Of a DNA stretch of 64,000 nucleotides, positions 1 through 8,235 are shown piece by piece. The stretch lies in the NCBI GenBank assembly GCA_963828385.1, contig CAWHEF010000002.1, positions 124,001 through 188,000 on the forward strand, written 5' to 3'. The notes beneath the pieces were generated by a model that did no database searches, was not told the origin of the DNA, and saw only the letters and a program-made list of their open reading frames with translations. Made by a program: the position numbers and the translations under genes. This stretch comes from Bog-756 sp963828385. GTDB taxonomy: Bacteria > Actinomycetota > Acidimicrobiia > Acidimicrobiales > RAAP-2. The first letter of the stretch is position 1. Every line of letters starts with the position of its first letter.

Positions 1-50
1 TCCTGGTCGTGGCGGGTCGGGTGCTGCCCCTCGAACGGAGCCGGTGGTGA
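1..50 (+). CDS. cobU: CobU/CobP adenosylcobinamide kinase/guanylyltransferase, 3' end only
   Basis: Only the last 15 codons are present, reading LVVAGRVLPLERSRW and ending in TGA at 48-50. A VVAGRVLPL-like tail is typical of actinobacterial CobU, which makes AdoCbi-GDP, the substrate of the CobS protein encoded next. The stop overlaps the GTG start of cobS, as expected in a cobalamin operon. The call rests on this short tail plus the context. Confidence 0.6.
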   Translation, partial: LVVAGRVLPLERSRW

Positions 51-751
51 TCCGGGCCCTCGGCTTCCTCACCGTCGTGGGCCGTCCACGCCGCCCGGTC
101 GGATCGACCGTCGATTGGTTCCCCCTCGCCGGCACAGCCATCGGCGCAGCCGTCGGCGGTGTGTGGCTCGTCGCCAGGCACGCCTGGGCCCCGGCCCCGG
201 CGGCGGCGATCGCCGTGGTCTTCGACCTCGTCATCACCGGCATGCTCCACCTCGATGGCGTGGCCGACACGGCCGACGGCGTGCTCGCCCACCTCGACCG
301 GGGGCGCCGGCTCGAAGTCATGGCCGAGCCGACCATCGGTGCCTTCGGGATCGGGGCGGCGGGCGCGGTGCTCCTCATCAGGTGGGCCTGTCTCGATGCC
401 CTGGTCCCGAACGTGGCGCTCTTGGCCGCGCTGTACTGCGTGTCCCGCACGGTCATGGCCGTGACGGTCCGAACCGTCCGCTACGCCCGGGAGGACGTGG
501 GCCTGGCCAGCACGTTCCTCGGGGGGCGCCGGTGGTGGTGGCTCGCCTCGGAGGGGGCGGTGCTCGGCATCGGCCTCGGCTACTGGGCGGAGGGGTTCCA
601 CGGGCTCGTGGCGGTAGTGGGGGCCGGCGTGGCCGGCGCCGTCGTCGTCCGGTTCTGCCGCCGTCGCCTGGGCGGGTTCACCGGAGACGTCCTCGGCGGG
701 GCCGGCATGGTGGCCGAGACCGTGGGCCTGCTCGTGGCTGCCGCACATTGA
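44..751 (+). CDS. cobS: adenosylcobinamide-GDP ribazoletransferase (cobalamin-5'-phosphate synthase)
   Basis: Integral membrane enzyme joining AdoCbi-GDP to alpha-ribazole to complete the cobalamin nucleotide loop. The 235 residues match the family length. The N-terminal ALGFLTVVGRP segment, the acidic HLDGVADTADGVLAH loop near residue 70 (metal/substrate site of the CobS family) and several hydrophobic helices support the call. The C-terminal GGFTGDVLGG motif is also characteristic. It starts with GTG overlapping the cobU stop and lies in the order cobU-cobS-cobD-cobC-bluB/cobT, so co-transcription is likely. Confidence 0.93.
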   Translation: MVIRALGFLTVVGRPRRPVGSTVDWFPLAGTAIGAAVGGVWLVARHAWAPAPAAAIAVVFDLVITGMLHLDGVADTADGVLAHLDRGRRLEVMAEPTIGAFGIGAAGAVLLIRWACLDALVPNVALLAALYCVSRTVMAVTVRTVRYAREDVGLASTFLGGRRWWWLASEGAVLGIGLGYWAEGFHGLVAVVGAGVAGAVVVRFCRRRLGGFTGDVLGGAGMVAETVGLLVAAAH

Positions 752-784
752 CGTCACCTGGCCGGGCCGTCTCGAGGATGTTCG

Positions 785-1682
785 GTGTCGCCGGCGGGCC
801 TCCTGGCCGATCGGCTCGTGGCCGAGCCTCCCGACCCGCTCCACCCGGTGGCCGTCTTCGGTCGGCTCATGGGGGTGGTCGAGGAGAAGTGCTACTCGCC
901 CTCGCTCGGGAGCGGCGTTCTCTACGCGGGGGATCGGAACGGCCGTCGGTGTAGTCGGTGGGGCACTGTTGCGATCCCCGATCGTGGCCACGTCGCTCGT
1001 CGTCGGTGGCCGGGCGCTCGGGGAGGCAGCCGGGTGCGTCGCCGCCGCCCTGTCGGCCGGTGACCTCGAGAGCGCCCGGGACCTCCTCCCCACCCTCGTC
1101 GGACGGGAACCGCAGGGCCTGATGGAGATCGAGATCGTCCGGGCCGTCGTCGAGTCGGTGGCGGAGAACACGGTCGACGCCATCGTCGCCCCCGCGTTCT
1201 GGGCCGCTGTGGCCGGGGCACCCGGAGCCCTCGGGTACCGGGCCGTCAATACCATGGACGCCATGGTCGGCAACCGCTCGCCGCGCTACGCCCGCTTCGG
1301 AACGGCAGTGGCCCGGCTCGACGATGCGGCCAACTGGCTCCCCGCCCGGCTGACCGCCCTGCTCGTGGCGGTCGTCCGTCCCGACCGGGCCGCCGACGTC
1401 TGGCGCGCCGTCCTGGCCGGCGCCGGCTCGCATCCGTCGCCCAACGCCGGTGTGGCCGAAGCGGCCTTCGCCGGCGCCCTCGGCGTCCGCCTCGGAGGGA
1501 GGAACCGCTACGGCGATCGGACCGAGGACCGCCCAGGACTGGGCTCGGGAGGTCCCGTCGGCCGGTCGGACATCGCCCGCGCCGTCCGGCTCTCACGGGA
1601 CTGCACGGCCGCCCTCGTCGCCGGCTTGGCCGCCGGCGCGTTGGTCGTCGCAGGTGCGGGACGGCCCCGGCGGCCCTCGTGA
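785..1682 (+). CDS. cobD: adenosylcobinamide-phosphate synthase CobD/CbiB, with a one-base frameshift
   Basis: Membrane enzyme attaching the aminopropanol linker to adenosylcobyric acid. The N-terminal part (GTG at 785; ADRLVAEPPDPLHPVAVFGR) and the remainder (VENTVDAIVAP-like AENTVDAIVAPAFW, VNTMDAMVGNR, AGSHPSPNAGVAEAAFAGAL) lie in different frames. The frames join if one G is removed from the GGGGG run at 928-932, giving LYAGIGTAVGVVGGALL across the junction. The restored protein is about 298 residues, slightly short for the family. The TGA at 1680-1682 overlaps the cobC GTG start. Whether the extra G is a sequencing error or a true mutation cannot be told here. Confidence 0.85.
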
Positions 1683-2599
1683 CCTCTCTCGGACGATCCC
1701 TGCTCCCTCCGCCGGGACGACACGGCGGCGATGGGCCGGCGGTGGCGGCGGCGATCGGCCTCGACCCTGCAACCGTCGTCGACCTGTCCGCATCGCTCAA
1801 TCCCTTCGCCCCGGAGGTGGCGCCGCTCCTCGCCCGACGCGCCGACGCTGTCCGTCACTATCCCGATCCGGCGCTGGCGACCGGATGGCTGGCCGACGCC
1901 ATGGGTGTCGATCCTGCTCGGCTGCTCGTCACCAACGGGGGGAGCGAGGCGATCGACCTCGTGTCGAGGGCGGTCGGCGGGCGTGTGGCAGCAGAACCGG
2001 AGTTCTCGCTCCACCCCCGAGGGTCGACCGGGCCGCTCTGGCGGAGCGATCCGCACAATCCGAGCGGTCTGCTCGCCGGGCCCGGGGTGTCGGCCGGCGT
2101 CTGGGACGAGGCCTTCTTTCACCTGGCCACCGGGACCTGGACCGCCGGTCGCCACGGCGTGGTTGTCGGGTCGCTGACCAAGCTCTTCGCCTGCCCTGGG
2201 CTCCGCCTCGGATACGTGATCGCCGACGACGTCGACAGGTTCGCCCGGCTGCAGCCCGAGTGGTCGGTGAGCGCCGTTGCGCTGGCCGTTCTCGGCGACC
2301 TGCTGGACCGGGCCGACCTCCCCGGTTGGGCGGCCGCCATCGTCGAGCGGCGTGGCGAGCTCGGCGCGCTCCTTGCGGCCGTAGGCTTGGCCGTCCAGCC
2401 CTCCGACGCCCCCTGGCTGCTCGTCGAAGCACCCGGCTTGCGGGAACGGCTCGCCCCCTTCGGCGTCGTCGTCCGGAGCTGTGCGTCCTTCGGGCTGCCC
2501 GACCACTGCCGGATCGCCGTTCCGGACGATCGGGGGCTCGACGTCCTCGCCTCCGCTCTCGTCCGTGCCCCGGTACAGCCGGTCGCGGTGGCGACATGA
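1679..2599 (+). CDS. cobC: threonine-phosphate decarboxylase-like PLP enzyme (CobC)
   Basis: Fold-type I PLP enzyme expected to make (R)-1-amino-2-propanol phosphate, the linker used by CobD/CbiB. Seen features are DLSASLNPFAP near residue 38, VTNGGSEAIDL in the small-molecule pocket, HNPSG, and the PLP lysine in GSLTKLFACPGLRLGY (K168). At 306 residues it is shorter than typical CobC (about 330-360), chiefly in the central region before HNPSG. Start GTG overlaps the cobD stop, and the end overlaps the next gene by ATGA, indicating translational coupling. The alternative is a histidinol-phosphate aminotransferase paralogue, but the operon context favours CobC. Confidence 0.85.
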   Translation: MTSLGRSLLPPPGRHGGDGPAVAAAIGLDPATVVDLSASLNPFAPEVAPLLARRADAVRHYPDPALATGWLADAMGVDPARLLVTNGGSEAIDLVSRAVGGRVAAEPEFSLHPRGSTGPLWRSDPHNPSGLLAGPGVSAGVWDEAFFHLATGTWTAGRHGVVVGSLTKLFACPGLRLGYVIADDVDRFARLQPEWSVSAVALAVLGDLLDRADLPGWAAAIVERRGELGALLAAVGLAVQPSDAPWLLVEAPGLRERLAPFGVVVRSCASFGLPDHCRIAVPDDRGLDVLASALVRAPVQPVAVAT

Positions 2600-4350
2600 C
2601 CGACCCGAACCCGGCCTCCGAACCGAGGTGGGCACGCCCGGTCCCCATGATCGGTGACAAGACCTCGGCAGCCGAGCGTTCCGCCGCCGTCGACGCCTGG
2701 CGGCTGAGCGAGGAGCAGCGCGACGGTCTCTATGCCGCCATCCACTCGCGCCGTGACATCAGGAGGTACCGACCCGATCCGATCGGGGACCACATCCTGC
2801 GCCGCGTCCTCGAAGCGGCTCACGCCGCCCCGAGCGTCGGCCACTCCCAGCCGTGGCGGTTCGTGGTTGTCACCGAGGAGGCGTCCCGCACCCGGGCGGC
2901 GCTCCTCGCCGACCAGGAGCGGCTCGCCCAAGCCGGCGCCCTGACCCCCGAGGCCGGGCGCCACCTGCTCGACCTCCAGCTCGAAGGCATCCGTGAAGCG
3001 CCAATCGGCATCGTCGTGTGCTGCGACCGGCGGGTGGCGCCGAGCGGCTGTGCTCGGCCGGCCACGTTCACCGACGCCGACCTGTGGTCGTCCATCTGTG
3101 CCATCGAGAACCTCTGGCTGGCGGCCCGGGCCGAGGGACTGGGTGTCGGATGGGTGACCTTGTTCCCGTCCGGAACGCTCGAGGACCTGTTGGCACTGCC
3201 GTCCGGCGTCTGCGTCCTCGGCTGGCTGTGCGTGGGGTGGCCCGACGAGCGACCTCCCGCACCCGGGCTCGAGCGGGCCGGATGGTCGCGTCGCCTGTCC
3301 CTCGATGACGTCGTCGTGCGCGAGCGCTGGCCGGAGGACGGGGCGGGACCGCCTCCTCCGACCTCCAGGGTTCGGACTCCGTCCAGGCAGGACACCGTGC
3401 TCGCCCGGGACACCGCCGACGTGCTGCTCACGCCGCTCGGGTCCCTCGGGGTGCTCGACCGGGCCATCGACCGTCTCATCGCCCTCGGCCTGGGCGGCGT
3501 GTCCGGTGGGGCCCTGGTCCTCGCCGGTGGGCGTCATCCCGTCGCCGACCTGGGCGTCAGCGCCTTCTCGGCGAGCGTGACCGACGACGTGCTCGATGCC
3601 GCCCGGGCTGGCCGGTCGCTCGGGGCCGTCGCCGCCGCCCGGGCCGGATTGGGGACCGAGGTGGTCGACACCGGGAGCAGCGCCGGCAACCTCCGCGACG
3701 CCGACGCCCTCGATCGGGACACGGTCCGCAGCCTGGTCGAGGAGGGAGCAACGCTCGGGAGCAGGATGGCATCGAGGGGCCTGGTGGCGCTGGGCGAGGT
3801 CGGGATCGGCAATACCACGGTTGCCGCCGCCCTCGCCGCCTACCTGCTCGACCTCGACGCGTCCGACGTCGTCGGGTTGGGATCGGGCGCCGACTCGGCC
3901 ATGGTCGACACCAAGCGCTCGGTCGTCACCGCCGCTCTCGTGAGGGCGCGCACGGAGGCCGTTCCCGGTGACGACCCGCTTTCGGCCCTCGCCCGCCTGG
4001 GCGGACCGGAGCTCGCCTTCCTCACCGGTGTGACCCTGGGGGCGGCGGGCAGCGGCGGGGCCATCGTCCTCGACGGCCTGGCCACGTCGCTGTCGGCCCT
4101 CCTCGCCGTGCTGCTGGAGCCGGGCGTCGCTTCCCACCTGATCGCCGGACAGGTGAGTCGCGAGGTGGCCCATGGCGCCGTCCTCGCCCGTCTGGGGCTC
4201 GAGCCCCTCCTCGACCTCCGGCTCCGGGCCGGCGAGGGGGCGGGCGCCTGCCTGGCGTCAGGCGTCCTGTTCAGCGGCCTGCGGATCCGGTCGGGGGCGG
4301 CCAGGACAGCCGAGACGGCGGGGACGGCGGGGACGGCAGAGACGGGCTGA
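2596..4350 (+). CDS. bluB-cobT: BluB-CobT fusion: DMB synthase plus nicotinate-nucleotide:DMB phosphoribosyltransferase
   Basis: One 584-residue protein carries two successive activities of lower-ligand synthesis. Residues about 40-245 are a BluB-type nitroreductase fold (AIHSRRDIRRYRPDPI, AAPSVGHSQPWRFVVV, EAPIGIVVCCD, GLGVGWVTLF), which oxygenates FMNH2 to 5,6-dimethylbenzimidazole. Residues about 265-575 are CobT (LGSLGVLDRAIDRLIAL, GEVGIGNTT at about 400-408, RAGEGAGACLASGVLF with the likely catalytic Glu at about 547), which makes alpha-ribazole phosphate. The true start is ATG 2596, overlapping cobC by ATGA; the frame is open much further upstream but unrelated. The tail ends in an AETAGTAGTAETG low-complexity stretch. 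The fusion could channel DMB to CobT. Confidence 0.92.
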   Translation: MTDPNPASEPRWARPVPMIGDKTSAAERSAAVDAWRLSEEQRDGLYAAIHSRRDIRRYRPDPIGDHILRRVLEAAHAAPSVGHSQPWRFVVVTEEASRTRAALLADQERLAQAGALTPEAGRHLLDLQLEGIREAPIGIVVCCDRRVAPSGCARPATFTDADLWSSICAIENLWLAARAEGLGVGWVTLFPSGTLEDLLALPSGVCVLGWLCVGWPDERPPAPGLERAGWSRRLSLDDVVVRERWPEDGAGPPPPTSRVRTPSRQDTVLARDTADVLLTPLGSLGVLDRAIDRLIALGLGGVSGGALVLAGGRHPVADLGVSAFSASVTDDVLDAARAGRSLGAVAAARAGLGTEVVDTGSSAGNLRDADALDRDTVRSLVEEGATLGSRMASRGLVALGEVGIGNTTVAAALAAYLLDLDASDVVGLGSGADSAMVDTKRSVVTAALVRARTEAVPGDDPLSALARLGGPELAFLTGVTLGAAGSGGAIVLDGLATSLSALLAVLLEPGVASHLIAGQVSREVAHGAVLARLGLEPLLDLRLRAGEGAGACLASGVLFSGLRIRSGAARTAETAGTAGTAETG

Positions 4351-4404
4351 GGCCGGACCCGAACCTGTCCGAGGTTCGGCCACTTGACCGAAGCCCGGCC
4401 CGCT

Positions 4405-4560
4405 CCTACGGTTCGCTCCACCTCGGGCAGCACGGTCCGAGGTGACCGCCGAACCAGCGAAGTCCGGTGTGAGCCCGGCACTGTCCCGCAACGGTCGAGC
4501 CCCATCATCTGGGGACGAGTCCGGTCGCCTGGGCGGCGAGTCGACGAATACCAGTCCTCG
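4405..4560 (+). promoter_or_regulatory. cobalamin (adenosylcobalamin) riboswitch
   Basis: The leader before the cobalt/nickel transporter contains the conserved riboswitch core. This is AAGTCCGGTGTGAGCCCGGC at 4461-4480 followed by ACTGTCCCGCAACGGT (4481-4496), and a B12-box-like GAGTCCGGTCGCCTGGGCG at 4517-4535. The 5' and 3' limits are estimates. The RNA should sense cobalamin and repress the downstream transporter. The transporter therefore has its own leader rather than simply joining the upstream cob operon. Confidence 0.9.
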
Positions 4561-4612
4561 GAGGAAGGGCGGTTCGTGCGACCCCGGGCCCCCGGGGCGC
4601 AAGGGCTCTCTT

Positions 4613-4636
4613 CGTCCTCCGCACTCGAGGAGGATG
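4613..4636 (+). promoter_or_regulatory. Shine-Dalgarno-sequestering hairpin (riboswitch expression platform)
   Basis: CGTCCTCC (4613-4620) can pair with GGAGGATG (4629-4636) across an 8-base loop, all eight positions pairing with one G-U. The 3' arm is the ribosome-binding site (GAGGAGGA) of the ATG at 4641. This is the expected architecture for a translation-controlling cobalamin riboswitch. Confidence 0.75.
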
Positions 4637-4640
4637 AGCA

Positions 4641-5810
4641 ATGGGAAGCACCGGGCCTCGGCCGCGGCAAAGGGCCTTGCCCCACGGGAGCGTCCGCGGT
4701 GCACGGTCCGTCGGCGAATGGGGGCGGGCGGCGGCGATGTTCTGCTTCATCCTGGCCGTCAACGCAGCCGGTTGGGGGATCTACGTCTTCTCCGTCATGC
4801 CCCACCACGTCGAGTACCGGGGGGAGGGTGGGGCGCCGGGACTGGGAGTCGGGCTCGGCGTCGCCGTCACCGCCTGGCTGCTCGGGGTCCGGCACGCCTT
4901 CGATGCCGACCACATCTCGTGCATCGACAACACGACGCGCAAGCTCATGGCCGACGGCTCGCGCCCGTTGGGCTCGGGTTTCTTCTTCTCCTTCGGCCAT
5001 TCGACGGTGATCGTTGCCGTCGGCGTGGGGATCACCATCGCCGCCCGGGCCGTGTTCGGTGCCGTCGTGAACCCGAGCTCCACCTACGAGACGGCCGGGG
5101 GCGCCATCGGCACCGTCGCCTCGGCGGGCTTCTTGTACCTGATCGCCGTCTTGAACCTGATCGTGCTGGGCGGGATCTTCAAGGTGTTCCGCCAGATGCG
5201 GCGGGGTGACTTCGACGAGGACGAGCTCGAAGCCCAGCTCGAGTCCAGAGGGTTGATGTACCGGTTCTTCGGGCGGTTCATGAGGTCCGTCAAGCACACG
5301 TGGCAGCTGTACTTCGTGGGCCTGGCCTTCGGGATCGGGTTCGACACGGCGACGGAGGTCGTCCTCCTGGCCGCCACCGCCTACGCGGCGATCCAGGGTC
5401 TTCCCTATTACGCCGTGCTCGCCCTCCCGCTCCTGTTCTCGGGGGGGATGATGCTGTTCGACACCCTTGACGGGTGCTTCATGAACTACGCCTACGGCTG
5501 GGCCTTCGCCAAGCCGGTCCGCAAGGTGTACTACAACCTGGTCATCACCGGCCTGTCCATCGGCGCCGCTTTCATCATCGGCACCATCGAGATCCTGGGC
5601 GTCCTGACGACCGAGATCCACCTGCGGGGCGGCTTCTGGTCCCTGTTGGCCAACTTCAACATCAACGTGGCGGGCTTTTGCATCGCCGGTCTGTTCGTCG
5701 TCGTGTGGGCGGTGGCCTTCGCCTACTGGCGATGGGGGAACGTCGAGGACCGCTGGAACACCGGCCTCACGGGCGGCTCGGTCGAGGTGCTCGAATCCTC
5801 GGAACCGTGA
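4641..5810 (+). CDS. NiCoT-family cobalt/nickel permease
   Basis: Secondary transporter of the HoxN/NixA/NhlF family, 389 residues, in the inner membrane. The signature RHAFDADHISCIDNTTR (H85-x4-D-H) in the second transmembrane segment binds the metal. Other family motifs are FFFSFGHSTVIV and GIGFDTATEVVLL, with further hydrophobic helices up to residue 365. A strong SD (GAGGAGGA, 4627-4634) sets the ATG. The cobalamin riboswitch directly upstream and the adjacent cob operon indicate cobalt as the physiological substrate, supplying corrin ring synthesis. Nickel remains possible, since a LarA-type nickel enzyme is encoded elsewhere in the window. Confidence 0.9.
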   Translation: MGSTGPRPRQRALPHGSVRGARSVGEWGRAAAMFCFILAVNAAGWGIYVFSVMPHHVEYRGEGGAPGLGVGLGVAVTAWLLGVRHAFDADHISCIDNTTRKLMADGSRPLGSGFFFSFGHSTVIVAVGVGITIAARAVFGAVVNPSSTYETAGGAIGTVASAGFLYLIAVLNLIVLGGIFKVFRQMRRGDFDEDELEAQLESRGLMYRFFGRFMRSVKHTWQLYFVGLAFGIGFDTATEVVLLAATAYAAIQGLPYYAVLALPLLFSGGMMLFDTLDGCFMNYAYGWAFAKPVRKVYYNLVITGLSIGAAFIIGTIEILGVLTTEIHLRGGFWSLLANFNINVAGFCIAGLFVVVWAVAFAYWRWGNVEDRWNTGLTGGSVEVLESSEP

Positions 5811-5813
5811 GCG

Positions 5814-6143
5814 TCACGCCGACTCGCTGACCCCGGCGATGACGGCATCGAGCAGGCCCGGGAACCGCGAATCGAGGGTCGAGCGCCGGAGCGAGGCGAG
5901 CTTTTTCTGACCTTCGGGGCGTGTGGCGATGAGCCCGGCATCGCTCAGCACGGACATGTGGTGCGACGTGGTGGACTTCGCCGCTGCCGTCCCTGCCTTC
6001 ACGCCGAGCTCGGTGCACGACAGCTCTTCGGTTCCGTCGAGTGCCACCACCATCCGCAGTCGGCTGGGGTCGGCCAGCGCATGCATCACCGCTGACAGGT
6101 CCAGCTCGTCGGCCGTCGGCTCGATCCGTTCCCGCACCGTCAC
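5814..6143 (-). CDS. ArsR-family winged-helix repressor
   Basis: A 109-residue one-domain regulator. LSAVMHALADPSRLRMVVAL begins the wHTH, and TTSHHMSVLSDAGLI is the recognition helix followed by the wing (TRPEGQKKLASLRR). No CxCxxC metal box is visible, so it may sense a non-metal ligand or redox state. It is divergent from the MFS gene at 6258, and the shared interval holds an inverted repeat (6194-6221). It probably represses both itself and the exporter. Confidence 0.88.
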   Translation of the reverse strand: MTVRERIEPTADELDLSAVMHALADPSRLRMVVALDGTEELSCTELGVKAGTAAAKSTTSHHMSVLSDAGLIATRPEGQKKLASLRRSTLDSRFPGLLDAVIAGVSESA

Positions 6144-6193
6144 CTCCCCGTCCCGTGATTCTCGCAGCCGGGAATACCGGCCGCACGGCGCCT

Positions 6194-6221
6194 GTTCGAT
6201 AGTTCTAAGAACATCGAACTA
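6194..6221. promoter_or_regulatory. probable ArsR operator (nested inverted repeats)
   Basis: GTTCGAT at 6194-6200 is mirrored by ATCGAAC at 6213-6219, and TAGTTC (6200-6205) by GAACTA (6216-6221). The repeats lie in the 114-bp divergent interval between the ArsR gene and the MFS transporter. ArsR proteins typically bind such 12-2-12-like palindromes; binding here is inferred. Confidence 0.65.
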
Positions 6222-6257
6222 TTGGTCCCGATTCCATCTGCCGGAAAGGTCCGCGAG

Positions 6258-7820
6258 ATGACCCTGACCCAGTCGAGCCGTCTGCCCACGCCCGCCGACC
6301 CCGTCACCCCCTCGGACGCCGGTCAGGCAGTCGAGGCCGCTCCCGGTCCCGTCGCCTACGATCCCCGCCGCTGGCGGTCGTTGCCCATCGTGCTGTCGGC
6401 GACGTTCATGGCACTCTTCGACGTGTTCGTCGTGAACGTGGCGGCACCGAGCATCCAACACGACCTCGGCGCCCCGCCCTCTGTCCTCGAGCTGGTGCTG
6501 GCCGGCTACTCGTTCACGTACGCCGCGGGCCTGGTGACCGGTGGCCGCCTCGGCGACCTCGCCGGCCGCCGCCGCATGTTCATCCTCGGCCTGTCCGTCT
6601 TCGCCGCCGCATCGCTGCTCTCCGGCGTGGCCCCGACCAGTGCCGTGCTCGTGGTCGGGCGCCTGGCCCAGGGGGTCGGGGCTGCGGCCATGGTGCCCCA
6701 GGTGCTGTCCATGCTGAACACCAACTTCGCGCCGGCGGAGAGGGGCCGCGTGTTCTCCCTCTTCGGGGTGACGGTCGGCCTCGGCACGGTGGCCGGTCAG
6801 ATCCTCGGAGGCGCGCTCTTGCACTTCGACCTGTTCGGATGGGGATGGCGTCCCATCTTCCTCGTGAACGTGCCCATCGCCATCGTCGCCATCGTCCTCG
6901 CCCGCCGCATGCTCCCCGAGTCGAGGGTCTCGGCCGCTGATCGCCTCGACCCGGCGGGCGTCGTGCTGCTGACCACGGGGGTGGGTGCCATCACCGTTCC
7001 CCTGGTCCTCGGTCGGTCCGAGCACTGGGCCCTGTGGACCTGGGCGTCGTTCGTCGTCGGCACCTTCCTGGTCGTGCTGTTCCTCAGGTGGGAACGCCGG
7101 CTCGGCAACCGGGGCGGCCATCCGCTCTTGCCCCTCACCCTGTTCGAGCACCGGGCCTTCAACGTCGGGCTCCTGATCAACTTCGGCTTCTACGCCTTCT
7201 TCGGTAGCGTCCTGCTCACGGTCGCGCTGTTCCTCCAGGACGGGTTGCACGACTCGCCGATGCGGGCCGGGTTGGTCTTCGGTCCACTCGGGGTGGCCTT
7301 CGCCCTCTCGTCGCTCCGGGGACGGAGCCTGCACGCCCGCTACGGCAACCGGGTGATCTCGGTGGGAACGGCGATCGTCCTCGTGGGCGTGGGCGGGCTC
7401 ACCATCGCCGTGGCCGTGTCGGGGCTCTCGGCGTCCTTCTTCGAGCTGGCGCTGCCGCTGGCGGTGATGGGGATCGGCAACGGTCTCGTGATCCCCCTGA
7501 TCGTCTCCGGCGTCCTCGAGAGCGTGCCCGCCCGGGCGTCCGGGGCAGCCTCGGGCGTGCTCGCCACCACCCAGCAGTTCTCGATGACCCTGGGCATCGC
7601 CGCCGTCGGCACCCTCTTCTTCGCGCTGGAGTCGAGTGCCGGCATCACATCGGCACTCGAGGCCGGGCTCTTCGCCGACTTCGCCCTCGTGGCCTTCGCC
7701 TTCGCCATGACGCTGGCGCTGCCCGGGGTCCGACGGCCGGCATCCGGAGTCCCAGGCGCCACAGCCGTCCCCGCCGGAGCGGTGTGCGCCGCCGGGCTCA
7801 CGCCCGAGCCCGCGCCATGA
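6258..7820 (+). CDS. MFS drug exporter, DHA2 (EmrB/QacA) family
   Basis: A proton-driven efflux pump of about 520 residues with roughly 14 hydrophobic helices. The first helix includes LFDVFVVNVAAPSIQ, a DHA2 hallmark. Motif A is GGRLGDLAGRRRMF near residue 95, and GRLAQGVGAAAMVPQVLS follows. ATG 6258 is preferred over an upstream TTG at 6222 because the latter falls at the edge of the operator. The divergent ArsR gene probably controls it. The 3' end overlaps the convergent SRPBCC gene by 23 bp. Substrate unknown. Confidence 0.88.
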   Translation: MTLTQSSRLPTPADPVTPSDAGQAVEAAPGPVAYDPRRWRSLPIVLSATFMALFDVFVVNVAAPSIQHDLGAPPSVLELVLAGYSFTYAAGLVTGGRLGDLAGRRRMFILGLSVFAAASLLSGVAPTSAVLVVGRLAQGVGAAAMVPQVLSMLNTNFAPAERGRVFSLFGVTVGLGTVAGQILGGALLHFDLFGWGWRPIFLVNVPIAIVAIVLARRMLPESRVSAADRLDPAGVVLLTTGVGAITVPLVLGRSEHWALWTWASFVVGTFLVVLFLRWERRLGNRGGHPLLPLTLFEHRAFNVGLLINFGFYAFFGSVLLTVALFLQDGLHDSPMRAGLVFGPLGVAFALSSLRGRSLHARYGNRVISVGTAIVLVGVGGLTIAVAVSGLSASFFELALPLAVMGIGNGLVIPLIVSGVLESVPARASGAASGVLATTQQFSMTLGIAAVGTLFFALESSAGITSALEAGLFADFALVAFAFAMTLALPGVRRPASGVPGATAVPAGAVCAAGLTPEPAP

Positions 7821-8214
7821 GGGCGGCCAGCACGTCAGGGAAGTCGTCGGTGATGGCAGGGCCGAGCCTCGGACCGATCCGGTCAGCGGCGTCACCGGTG
7901 ATCTCCGTGCGATAGGAGATCCGCGACCGTCCCGGTCGGACCGGCTCGATGCGGTGCACCGTCCGCACCACGACACCGGCGAGCTCGGCCTCGTCGACGA
8001 ACCAGTGCGGTTCGACGACGTCAGCGAGTCGCAGCGACACCGGGTCGGCGCCGGTCGGTGTCATCTTCACGGTGGAGCCGGTGGCGAAGGGCCCGAGCAG
8101 CTCGATCCGCTCGATGCCGGCGTTCCACTCGGGCCACGTCGAGGGTTCCGACCACAGCCGCCAGACCGCCTCGGCCTCCACGTCTCCCTCGAGGCTGTGC
8201 TCCACGTGCCACAT
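7798..8214 (-). CDS. SRPBCC (START-like) polyketide cyclase/dehydrase-type protein
   Basis: A 138-residue single-domain protein with the START-like pattern: VEAEAVWRLWSEPSTWPEWNAGIERIEL at the N-terminus, a central GSTVKMTP beta segment and a C-terminal helix (ITDDFPDVLAALMARA). Such proteins hold hydrophobic ligands in a deep cavity. The specific ligand cannot be inferred. It overlaps the 3' end of the MFS gene and lies just downstream of the amidohydrolase on the same strand (21 bp gap), so these two may share a transcript. Confidence 0.8.
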   Translation of the reverse strand: MWHVEHSLEGDVEAEAVWRLWSEPSTWPEWNAGIERIELLGPFATGSTVKMTPTGADPVSLRLADVVEPHWFVDEAELAGVVVRTVHRIEPVRPGRSRISYRTEITGDAADRIGPRLGPAITDDFPDVLAALMARARA

Positions 8215-8235
8215 CGGGCGTGTCCGAGCAGGCGC

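Noticed and set aside
2119..4173. 684-residue minus-strand ORF opposite cobC and bluB-cobT
   Set aside because: Low-complexity antisense reading; the plus strand has recognisable catalytic motifs throughout.
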